DNA of 12,733 bases from Desulfobacterales bacterium (GTDB lineage Bacteria > Desulfobacterota > DSM-4660 > Desulfatiglandales > JALVZP01). Each line of letters begins with the position of its first letter. Position 1 is the stretch's first letter. Positions 1 to 5,878 of this stretch are shown in pieces. The translations under genes were made by a program, and so were the position numbers. The stretch covers positions 1-12,733 of the forward strand of contig JALVZP010000075.1 of assembly GCA_027037575.1 (NCBI GenBank). The letters run 5' to 3'. The notes under the pieces are model-generated. The model was not told the DNA's origin and searched no databases. It saw only the letters and a list, made by a program, of their open reading frames with translations.

Positions 1-380
1 CTTAAATCATCCCTTTGCTGAACAATATCTGGATCATCTGATTTTACCTTAAGTATAAGAGAATATGCCTTATCCAAAGTATTTAATGCCTCATCTATCT
101 CTCCCCTATTCCATAGATCATTTGCCTCCTGACATAACTCCAAGGCAGAATCTAAAAGACTTTGAGGAGAAACCTTTTTTGTCTTCTCCTTTTTCGATAG
201 AATTTTATCTTCAACTTTTTTTAAGGGCTTATTAATTTGAGAAATAGGCTTACAATCTTCTTCTTTTATAACTTCTTTTGAGGGTCTTAGTGTCAATTCT
301 TTTCTTTCGCCTGCACAACTGAGAAAAAGGAAAAGGGAAAATAAGATTAAAGCAAATAATCTATTTCTTCTATATTTCAT
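1..380 (-). CDS. Lipoprotein, N-terminal part (LysM/MltD-like transglycosylase family likely); runs off left edge
   Basis: The frame opens at ATG 380 and stays open to position 1, giving 126 residues. GGAAGAAAGG lies just before the start. Residues 1-21 form a secretion signal (basic MKYRRNR, then a Leu/Phe-rich core) ending FLS-Cys22, a plausible lipobox although Phe at -3 is less usual. A Lys/Glu/Ser-rich linker fills residues 23-75. From about 78 an amphipathic helical stretch contains LDSALELCQEANDLWNRGE and DEALNTLDKAYSLI, resembling the TPR-like segment between the lipobox and catalytic domain of LysM-containing MltD-like lytic transglycosylases in Desulfobacterota (recalled resemblance, not searched). 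The catalytic part is outside the window, so the enzyme assignment is inference, while membrane-anchored lipoprotein is well supported. It is transcribed away from the symporter operon from its own promoter. Confidence 0.75.
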   Translation of the reverse strand, partial: MKYRRNRLFALILFSLFLFLSCAGERKELTLRPSKEVIKEEDCKPISQINKPLKKVEDKILSKKEKTKKVSPQSLLDSALELCQEANDLWNRGEIDEALNTLDKAYSLILKVKSDDPDIVQQRDDL

Positions 381-392
381 ATCCTTTCTTCC

Positions 393-409
393 TTGCTAAG
401 CTTTAGCAA
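393..409. promoter_or_regulatory. Perfect palindrome TTGCTAA-N3-TTAGCAA, possible operator
   Basis: Two perfect 7-bp inverted arms (393-399 and 403-409) flank a 3-nt centre. The palindrome abuts the predicted -10 of the minus-strand lipoprotein promoter (410-415) and covers the expected transcription start and start of the leader. It could be a repressor site or a short hairpin at the mRNA 5' end. There is no U-run after it, so it is not a terminator. I do not recognise the half-site as belonging to a known regulator. Confidence 0.5.
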
Positions 410-439
410 ATCATAGGGAAAAATTACCAGATTAGTCAA
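410..439 (-). promoter_or_regulatory. Sigma-70-type promoter for the lipoprotein gene
   Basis: On the minus strand, -35 TTGACT (439-434) and -10 TATGAT (415-410) are separated by 18 nt. The expected start is near 403, giving a leader of about 23 nt before ATG 380. Confidence 0.6.
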
Positions 440-450
440 GTAGTTATGAT

Positions 451-479
451 TTGAGAAATTCTTGCTCTAATGCTATAAT
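451..479 (+). promoter_or_regulatory. Strong extended -10 sigma-70-type promoter for the symporter operon
   Basis: TTGAGA (451-456), a 17-nt spacer, and TATAAT (474-479) preceded by TG at 471-472 make an extended -10 promoter. Transcription would start near 486. This means the TTG at 451 is the -35 element and not a start codon, and places the first usable ATG at 511. The -35 boxes of this promoter and the divergent one are only about 12 bp apart. Confidence 0.7.
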
Positions 480-510
480 GCGACCAGCTTTTTTACTTTA
501 CCTAATAAAA

Positions 511-1917
511 ATGGTTCATATCCAGCATATTCTGGATATTATAGACGCATATCTTTGGGGTCACTTCCTTGCATTCATCCTTCTTGCTGTAGGGATATTC
601 CTTACTCTAAGGCTTAAGCTTATACAGTTTCGTCTATTCTTTCATGGAATAAGCTGTGTTTCAGGAAAATGGGATGATAAGGACGAGAAGGGAGAAATTA
701 CATATTTCCAGGCCTTATCAACCGCGCTTTCTGCAACCATTGGAACAGGAAATATTGCTGGGGTCGCAACAGCTATCGCAGCAGGAGGACCTGGGGCTGT
801 ATTCTGGATGTGGATAACTGCACTTTTAGGAATGTCCACTAAATTTACCTGTTGTATGCTTGCTGTAAGGTTTAGGGAAATAGATGAAGAAGGAGTAGTA
901 GCAGGAGGTCCAATGTATTATTTAGACAAAGGGCTTGGAAATAGATTCTTGGCAGTCTTGTTTGCCATATTTACTGCGATTGCATCTTTTGGAATAGGAA
1001 ATATGGTTCAGGCAAATTCTATTGTAGATCCTTTTATCCATAAATTTGATAAAGAACTGCATAGATATATTGTTGCACTTGGCATAGGAATAATTATGGC
1101 AATCCTTGTTGGTATCGTAATTATTGGAGGAGTAAAGAGGATTGCAAAAGTTGCAGAAAAGATAGTTCCTTTTATGGCACTTGTATATGTTATGGCAGCT
1201 ATTATCATAATATTTCTCAATATAGACAAACTCTTTTTTGTGCTAAAGCTTATTATAAGTAATGCGTTCGGGATAGATTCCATAAAAGGAGGAATTGCAG
1301 GATATAGTGTTATGAAGGCAATGCAATTTGGAATAGCGAGGGGAGTATTTTCAAATGAATCAGGACTTGGATCTGCAGCTATTGCTCATGCTGCTGCAAA
1401 GACAAAGGAACCTGTAAGGGAAGGAGCTGTTGCAATGCTTGGTCCATTTATTGATACAATCGTAATATGCAGCATGACAGCATTTGTAATACTTATTAGT
1501 GGACTATATGACGATGGAACTTTAAATGGTGCTGCCCTTTCTGCTGCAGCATTTAATAAGGCGCTTCCTAAGGTAGGCACTCATGTAGTTAGCTTTGGTT
1601 TAATCCTTTTTGCATTTACCACCATTATAGGATGGAGCTATTATGGGGATAGGGCCATTTATTATCTGTTCGGGGAAAAAAGAAAGATTGCTACAAAGAT
1701 ATATAGATGGTTTTATGTAATAATGATACCTGTTGGGGCATGTGTTCCATTGAAATTTGTCTGGACATTATCTGATATAACTAATGGACTTATGGCAATA
1801 CCAAATCTAATAGGCCTTGTTGGACTTTCAGGATATGTATATGAAATGATAGAGGATTATAAAAAAAGGTTTCTTACTCCGAATATATCCTTGAGGACAA
1901 AAGAAGATGTCAGATAA
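511..1917 (+). CDS. AGCS-family sodium:alanine/glycine symporter
   Basis: A 468-residue polytopic inner-membrane protein of the alanine/glycine:cation symporter family, which imports small neutral amino acids with Na+ or H+. Family landmarks include LTLRLKLIQFR after the first membrane helix (residues 31-41), the ALSATIGTGNIAGVATA segment (68-87), GGPGAVFWMW (92-101), AGGPMYYL (131-138), and the signature GIARGVFSNESGLGSAAIAHAAA (274-296). Roughly ten hydrophobic segments are visible. The frame can be read back to TTG 451, but that overlaps the promoter -35, so ATG 511 is chosen. It matches the usual N-terminus, although no good ribosome-binding site precedes it. The stop overlaps the next gene by 11 bp. 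It is first in a five-gene overlapping operon otherwise devoted to nucleic-acid or nucleotide functions. Substrate and ion preference cannot be read from sequence. Confidence 0.93.
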   Translation: MVHIQHILDIIDAYLWGHFLAFILLAVGIFLTLRLKLIQFRLFFHGISCVSGKWDDKDEKGEITYFQALSTALSATIGTGNIAGVATAIAAGGPGAVFWMWITALLGMSTKFTCCMLAVRFREIDEEGVVAGGPMYYLDKGLGNRFLAVLFAIFTAIASFGIGNMVQANSIVDPFIHKFDKELHRYIVALGIGIIMAILVGIVIIGGVKRIAKVAEKIVPFMALVYVMAAIIIIFLNIDKLFFVLKLIISNAFGIDSIKGGIAGYSVMKAMQFGIARGVFSNESGLGSAAIAHAAAKTKEPVREGAVAMLGPFIDTIVICSMTAFVILISGLYDDGTLNGAALSAAAFNKALPKVGTHVVSFGLILFAFTTIIGWSYYGDRAIYYLFGEKRKIATKIYRWFYVIMIPVGACVPLKFVWTLSDITNGLMAIPNLIGLVGLSGYVYEMIEDYKKRFLTPNISLRTKEDVR

Positions 1918-3055
1918 AGCATGGTTGGTTAAGGAAGAATTAATAGATGAGGCAAAAAGATTTATTCAGGATGCAGCTACTTCTTTAAAAGAAAGGTTTG
2001 CAATTGTCTATCATGGGGATGGAGATGGATGCTGCTCTGCCTATTTTATGAGCAGGTTTTTAAGAAGATTGGAAATAAAGGATATCTCATACAGATGGGT
2101 GTCAACAGCAGATTTTGACTTTAAATGCTTAGAAAGACCAATGCTAAAAAACAAGCCAAAATTTGCTATATTTCTGGATATGCCCATATATACAAGGGCT
2201 GATTTTTTAAGAACTCTCAGGAGAAAGACAAAGATATTTATTTATGATCACCACCTTCCAGGAAATTTTGCAGGGGCAAGCCTTCCTGATAGGGAAAAAT
2301 TCTTATACATAAATCCAGTAATTCATCAAAATGGAGATTCGACTCCTGCTACTACCTTTGCCTGGCAATTGAATGGAGAAGATGATCTTCTCTCAAAAGA
2401 GATACTTTTTATGGGGCTTTATACTGAATCATGGGCAGATGGAGCACCTTTTTTTGAAAAAATAGAATGGACTCATAAAAATAAGCTAAAGGAGGTTGCA
2501 AGGGCGATACATGTCAGCTTTCTTGTCCAAAACATGAATTTAGTCCATTATGCCCTGAATTTTCTCTTTAGTGTTAAAGGATCTATCTTGGAGGAGAAAT
2601 TGGAAGAAAACAGACATTATCAAGTACTTCAAAACATATACAGGCTCATTAATAATGAAAAAGAATGGCTTATATATCTTATACTTCAAGATATGAAAAG
2701 CATGCCAAAGCCGAGATATATTCTAAAAGGTATTAATAGTAAATTTAGACTATGTGGAATTATTGCATCTGAACTCAGATGGAAATACCCAAAACTTGTA
2801 ATCGGAATATGGCAGAAATGGAGAGACTTTTACTATTGTGAATTAAGGAAAGGAGTGGATTGCCAATTGAATCTGGTAGAACTTATAGAGGAGATAAAGA
2901 AAAAGGCAAAACTAAGGACAGGCGGGGGCCATCCAGAAGCAGCTGCATTTACAGCAGATAAAGACCAATTTCAAAAGGCAGTTCAACGTATGAAAGAAAT
3001 ATTCAAGGAATATGCAAAGTCAGAAAAGGAAAAGAAAGAAGATGATAAAAAGTGA
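1907..3055 (+). CDS. DHH/DHHA1-family phosphoesterase (RecJ/NrnA-type superfamily)
   Basis: A 382-residue cytosolic protein with the metal-binding motifs of the DHH superfamily, which hydrolyses phosphodiester or phosphoanhydride bonds using Mn2+. Visible motifs are YHGDGDG (35-41), FAIFLDMP with Asp91, the eponymous DHH (114-116), and the DHHA1 substrate-binding motif RTGGGHPEAA (337-346). Family members include RecJ exonuclease, nanoRNase/pAp phosphatase, GGDEF-DHH c-di-AMP phosphodiesterase and archaeal RecJ-like nucleases. The single DHH plus DHHA1 layout without OB-fold or CBS domains suggests a stand-alone nuclease or oligonucleotidase, but the substrate is unknown. The last 15 residues are Lys/Glu-rich. 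GAGGA at 1893-1897 lies 9 nt before the ATG, and the start overlaps the symporter stop by 11 bp. The end overlaps cinA by 14 bp. Confidence 0.85.
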   Translation: MSDKAWLVKEELIDEAKRFIQDAATSLKERFAIVYHGDGDGCCSAYFMSRFLRRLEIKDISYRWVSTADFDFKCLERPMLKNKPKFAIFLDMPIYTRADFLRTLRRKTKIFIYDHHLPGNFAGASLPDREKFLYINPVIHQNGDSTPATTFAWQLNGEDDLLSKEILFMGLYTESWADGAPFFEKIEWTHKNKLKEVARAIHVSFLVQNMNLVHYALNFLFSVKGSILEEKLEENRHYQVLQNIYRLINNEKEWLIYLILQDMKSMPKPRYILKGINSKFRLCGIIASELRWKYPKLVIGIWQKWRDFYYCELRKGVDCQLNLVELIEEIKKKAKLRTGGGHPEAAAFTADKDQFQKAVQRMKEIFKEYAKSEKEKKEDDKK

Positions 3056-4235
3056 GATAATAACCATAGGGACGGAAATCCTAATTGGTCAGATATTGGA
3101 TACCAATTCCAAATACCTGGCACAAAGGCTTTTAGATATAGGTATAGGAGTAAGATATAAAACCTCTGTAGGAGACAGATTAGAAGATATAGTCTCTGCA
3201 ATAAAGATAGCTATAGAAAGGGCTGATCTGGTAATTACTACAGGAGGGCTTGGGCCAACAATTGATGATCTTACAAGAGAAGCAATAGCAAAAAGTGCAG
3301 GTGTTGAATTGGAATTTAGAGAAGAGCTCTTTGGTCAAATAAAGGATGTATTTGATAAAATAGGCTATAAGATGACAGAAAATAACAAGAGGCAGGCCTT
3401 TATTCCAGAGGGAAGTATTCCTATCCTAAATAGGATTGGGACTGCTCCTGGCTTTATAAAAGAAATAGAGGGGGTTCCTGTAATCTGTCTTCCAGGAGTT
3501 CCAAGAGAGCTAAGGTATATGATGGAAAATGAAGTGATTCCTTGGATAAAGAATAGATTCTCCTTAGGCAGGCAGATTATACATTTGAAGGTGCTCAAAG
3601 TCGTAGGAACAGGAGAAAGTAAAGTAGATAGATTAATAGCTGATGTTGTCAAAGAAGAGAAAGAAGCTGAGATTGGAATATTAGCTTCTGAAAGTGAGAT
3701 AAAGATAAGAATCAGTGCCAAGGATGAAAATATAGTAAAAGATATTACAAATAGGATAAGAAAGAGACTTGGAAAGAAGATATATGGTGAAGATAATGAA
3801 GTCTTTGAAGAAGTGATATGTAATCTCCTTGAAGAAAGAAATCTCACCCTTTCTATACTTGAAACCTTTTCTGGAGGAAAAGCGGCACAAAGACTTATCA
3901 TGTGTCCAGCATTTTTAAAAACAGAAATTATTAGTAAAAAAAATCTTTTAGAAGATATTATTGGGAGAAAGATAGAATCTGTAAATAGGGAAATCTCTAT
4001 TGAGCTTGCAGAAAGGATTAGAAATAAAAGTAGAGCGAAGATAGGGCTTTCTATTGTTGGATTTCCTTTAAGAAAAGGAACAGATTTTTTAGTAAAGGCA
4101 TGTGCTGGGGTTTCTGGAGAAGGAATAGAAGATTCCTACGTATGGACTATGGGAGGAAAGATAGAATTTATCCAAGAAAGAGGGGCAGTTATAGGACTAA
4201 ATACATTAAGGCTTTCTTTAATCAATCATGAATGA
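3042..4235 (+). CDS. cinA: CinA-like protein: intact MoaB/MogA-type domain, diverged PncC-type C-terminus
   Basis: A 397-residue protein. Residues 1-170 are a clear MoCF-biosynthesis-like (COG1058) domain: SEIITIGTEILIGQILDTN (4-22), VITTGGLGPTIDD (64-76), NNKRQAFIPEG (114-124), GTAPGF (133-138) and CLPGVPRE (149-156). In CinA proteins this domain has been linked to ADP-ribose pyrophosphatase activity. The C-terminal third (about 255-397) aligns in position with the NMN amidohydrolase (PncC) domain but is eroded. The usual AESCTGG is ETFSGG (274-279), and the GAVS and GIAGPxGG motifs are not recognisable. NMN deamidase activity is therefore doubtful. The frame extends upstream to 3012, but ATG 3042 gives the standard CinA N-terminus. 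An AAGGA lies 11 nt upstream. It overlaps both neighbours, so translational coupling is likely. Confidence 0.88.
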   Translation: MIKSEIITIGTEILIGQILDTNSKYLAQRLLDIGIGVRYKTSVGDRLEDIVSAIKIAIERADLVITTGGLGPTIDDLTREAIAKSAGVELEFREELFGQIKDVFDKIGYKMTENNKRQAFIPEGSIPILNRIGTAPGFIKEIEGVPVICLPGVPRELRYMMENEVIPWIKNRFSLGRQIIHLKVLKVVGTGESKVDRLIADVVKEEKEAEIGILASESEIKIRISAKDENIVKDITNRIRKRLGKKIYGEDNEVFEEVICNLLEERNLTLSILETFSGGKAAQRLIMCPAFLKTEIISKKNLLEDIIGRKIESVNREISIELAERIRNKSRAKIGLSIVGFPLRKGTDFLVKACAGVSGEGIEDSYVWTMGGKIEFIQERGAVIGLNTLRLSLINHE

Positions 4236-4452
4236 AGAATATGGTTATATTGAAGTAGATCTTTTCCCACCTGAAATAAATGATCCAGAACATCCAGAAG
4301 TAATTCGTTTCAAAAAACTATTAGAAGATGTTGCAAAGGAGTATAATTGTCATCTTACTCATTTTGAAATAGATCATGGAACAGTTATCTTTTCCTTTGA
4401 TAGCGATGAATTGATAGCCGAGATAATTAGGATATTGCAAAGTGGGAAATAA
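4228..4452 (+). CDS. Small unknown protein (74 aa) between cinA and trmJ
   Basis: I do not recognise this 74-residue acidic protein. It has no signal peptide or membrane segment. The N-terminal third contains YGYIEVDLFPPEINDPEHPE. The middle looks like helix (VIRFKKLLEDVAKEYN), followed by two apparent beta strands (HLTHFEIDH, GTVIFSFD) and a final helix (DELIAEIIRILQSG), a compact alpha/beta pattern. Reality as a gene is supported by precise packing: ATG overlaps the cinA stop by 8 bp and its end overlaps the trmJ start by 11 bp. There is no clear ribosome-binding site, so it is probably translated by coupling to cinA. The composition and regular pattern of structure suggest a folded small protein and not a spurious frame. 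No function can be assigned. Confidence 0.75.
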   Translation: MNEEYGYIEVDLFPPEINDPEHPEVIRFKKLLEDVAKEYNCHLTHFEIDHGTVIFSFDSDELIAEIIRILQSGK

Positions 4453-5185
4453 GATAAAGTTAGAAAATATAGCAATTGTCCTTGTAGAGCCTCAGATTGC
4501 CGAAAACATAGGGTCTACTGCAAGGGCAATGAACAATATGGGACTAAGGAAGCTTATTGTAGTAAATCCTGGAGACTTTGATATGGGAGTAATATTAAAA
4601 ACAGCTACTCATAATTCAATCCATATACTTGAGGAGATGGAAGTATTAGATGAATTAATGGATGCAATAGGTCCTTATAATTATATAGTTGGAACTACTG
4701 CAAGAATAGGTAAATATAGACCAATTCTTACTACCCCAAGAAGTCTTGCAAAAGATCTTATTGGAATTTCTCAAAAAAACAAGGTTGCCATTCTTTTTGG
4801 AAGAGAAGATAGAGGACTTACCAATGAACAGCTCAGATATTGCCATACAATAGTAAACATACCAACTGCAACTTCTACTTCTTTAAATCTTGCCCAGGCA
4901 GTCATGGTAATCTCTTATGAGATATATATGACAAATATAGATGAAGAATCAGTTATATCTTATGTGCCCCGTTTAGCAAATAAGTTTGAATTAGAAGAGA
5001 TGTATGAGCATCTAAAAAGGGCATTGATAAAGATAGGATTTCTTGATCCTAAAAATCCAGATCACTGGATGTGGAATATTAGGAGAATGCTTTCCAGATA
5101 TCCACTTCAGGCAAAAGAGGTTCAAATAATTAGGGGAATATGCAGGCAAATTGAATGGTTTGCAGAAAACAAAAAGAATCAATGA
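4442..5185 (+). CDS. trmJ: TrmJ-like tRNA 2'-O-methyltransferase (SPOUT family)
   Basis: A 247-residue SPOUT-class methyltransferase, expected to methylate the 2'-OH of nucleotide 32 in the anticodon loop of tRNAs using S-adenosylmethionine. The motifs are as expected: IVLVEPQIAENIGSTARAMNN (12-32, with Asn22 and Arg28 in motif 1), YIVGTTAR (81-88), ILFGREDRGLTNEQL (117-131, motif 2) and the trefoil-knot segment NIPTATSTSLNLAQAVMV (139-156, motif 3). The C-terminal helical extension (about 170-240) and total length match TrmJ rather than the shorter TrmL. Translation starts at GTG 4442 with TAGGAT 8 nt upstream, overlapping the preceding gene. Position-32 specificity is inferred from family similarity. 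The gene ends convergently with the minus-strand membrane-protein gene, overlapping it by 7 bp. Confidence 0.88.
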   Translation: MGNKIKLENIAIVLVEPQIAENIGSTARAMNNMGLRKLIVVNPGDFDMGVILKTATHNSIHILEEMEVLDELMDAIGPYNYIVGTTARIGKYRPILTTPRSLAKDLIGISQKNKVAILFGREDRGLTNEQLRYCHTIVNIPTATSTSLNLAQAVMVISYEIYMTNIDEESVISYVPRLANKFELEEMYEHLKRALIKIGFLDPKNPDHWMWNIRRMLSRYPLQAKEVQIIRGICRQIEWFAENKKNQ

Positions 5186-5571
5186 CTTATCTCTTGTGGA
5201 AGAGAAGGGACTTCTTTATGAGAAGGTGGAAGTGTTTTTCTATCAGAAGAATTTCTATAAGATATCTTTAAAAGTCCTCCCATAAAACTTATATCTACAT
5301 CATGACCTGAGTTTATTGCATGTTCTAAGATTCTAATTATATCTTCCTTACTTTTTTTAAGCTCCTCTTTGTATCTTTTCCTTTTTCTATAAAGAAGGTA
5401 GGCACCTGTACAAAAGAGAATTCCTATTGTCCCTGCAATCCAATATCTTAACTCTACAAGGGTTTTTATGCTAAGAACTGCAAGGACTGTTAAAATAGGG
5501 ATAGATATAATAATCAAGATAAGCACATAAAAAAGACCAAGATTTTTTAGCCATTCTTTAAAAGGATTCAC
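5179..5571 (-). CDS. Unknown small membrane protein with two transmembrane helices
   Basis: A 130-residue protein I do not recognise. Two hydrophobic helices are visible, about residues 12-34 (LGLFYVLILIIISIPILTVL and on) and 43-61 (YWIAGTIGILFCTGAYLLY). They are followed at once by the basic segment RKRKRYKEELKKSK, which predicts a cytoplasmic tail. The tail contains IIRILEHAINSGHDVDISFMGG (77-98) and a Ser/Pro-rich end. The start is GTG 5571, preceded by AGGTGA with proper spacing, which supports a real gene. It begins only 19 nt downstream of the tRNA-Glu 3' end on the same strand and has no evident promoter of its own, so it may be co-transcribed with the tRNAs. The 3' end overlaps trmJ convergently by 7 bp. 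Confidence 0.7.
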   Translation of the reverse strand: MNPFKEWLKNLGLFYVLILIIISIPILTVLAVLSIKTLVELRYWIAGTIGILFCTGAYLLYRKRKRYKEELKKSKEDIIRILEHAINSGHDVDISFMGGLLKISYRNSSDRKTLPPSHKEVPSLPQEISH

Positions 5572-5590
5572 TTTATCACCTAAAAAATAA

Positions 5591-5662
5591 CGGTCCCAAT
5601 GGGATTCGAACCCATGCCGCCGGCGTGAGAGGCCGGTATCCTAACCACTAGACGATGGGACC
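5591..5662 (-). tRNA. tRNA-Glu (anticodon CTC)
   Basis: Read on the minus strand, this 72-nt cloverleaf has acceptor stem GGTCCCA/TGGGACC, anticodon stem CCGGC/GCCGG with loop CTCTCAC (anticodon CTC), and the T-loop sequence GGTTCGAATCC. The discriminator base is G, as is usual for tRNA-Glu. CCA is not encoded. It lies 11 nt downstream of tRNA-Gln in the same transcript. The DNA after its 3' end reads TTATTTTTTA. Confidence 0.97.
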
Positions 5663-5673
5663 GTTAATTAAAA

Positions 5674-5745
5674 CTGGGGGAGAGGGACTCGAACCCCCAT
5701 TAACGGGGCCAGAACCCGTCGTCCTGCCAATTGGACGATCCCCCA
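5674..5745 (-). tRNA. tRNA-Gln (anticodon CTG)
   Basis: Read on the minus strand, this 72-nt cloverleaf begins TGGGGGATCG. It has acceptor stem TGGGGGA/TCCCCCA, with the weak U1-A72 pair typical of tRNA-Gln, anticodon stem ACGGG/CCCGT with loop TTCTGGC (anticodon CTG), and T-loop GGTTCGAGTCC. The discriminator is G and CCA is not encoded. It is the first tRNA of the transcript, starting about 9 nt after the predicted transcription start. Confidence 0.97.
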
Positions 5746-5760
5746 ACTATTCATGATAAA

Positions 5761-5789
5761 TTTATAAGGAATCTTTTTTTTAAAGTCAA
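5761..5789 (-). promoter_or_regulatory. Sigma-70-type promoter for the tRNA-Gln/tRNA-Glu transcript
   Basis: On the minus strand, -35 TTGACT (5789-5784) and -10 TATAAA (5766-5761) are separated by exactly 17 nt. Transcription is expected to start near 5754, just ahead of tRNA-Gln at 5745. Confidence 0.75.
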
Positions 5790-5815
5790 GAAGCAATGTT
5801 CATCCGAATAGAATC

Positions 5816-5852
5816 TTGACAAACCAAAAAGGATGCTTAGCTTTTGTATAAA
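5816..5852 (+). promoter_or_regulatory. Possible promoter region for grpE-dnaK, spacing unresolved
   Basis: A consensus TTGACA sits at 5816-5821 (preceded by C, giving CTTGAC) and a TATAAA at 5847-5852. The 25-nt gap between them is too long for one sigma-70 promoter. Either one element pairs with a poorer partner or a heat-shock sigma factor is used. No CIRCE inverted repeat is present, so HrcA control is not supported. Confidence 0.35.
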
Positions 5853-5878
5853 CCAAGCAAACAAAAAGGGGAATGAAG

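Noticed and set aside
3365..3901. Long open frame (178 codons) on the minus strand opposite cinA
   Set aside because: It is a low-complexity Ser/Leu/Ile-rich translation lying wholly within a well-supported gene, as expected from AT-rich coding DNA read backwards.
5187..5233. Short inverted repeats (CTCTT/AAGAG and CTTCT/AGAAG) near the convergent ends of trmJ and the membrane-protein gene
   Set aside because: Arms of 5-6 bp without an adjoining T-run on either strand; not convincing as terminators.
5591..5745. tRNA genes considered as an integration site for a mobile element
   Set aside because: No integrase, no duplicated tRNA 3' end and no change in composition beside them; neighbours on both sides are ordinary genes.
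5834..5858. TGCTT...AAGCA inverted repeat upstream of grpE, considered as a CIRCE-like operator
   Set aside because: Only 5-bp arms with the wrong sequence and spacing for CIRCE (TTAGCACTC-N9-GAGTGCTAA).
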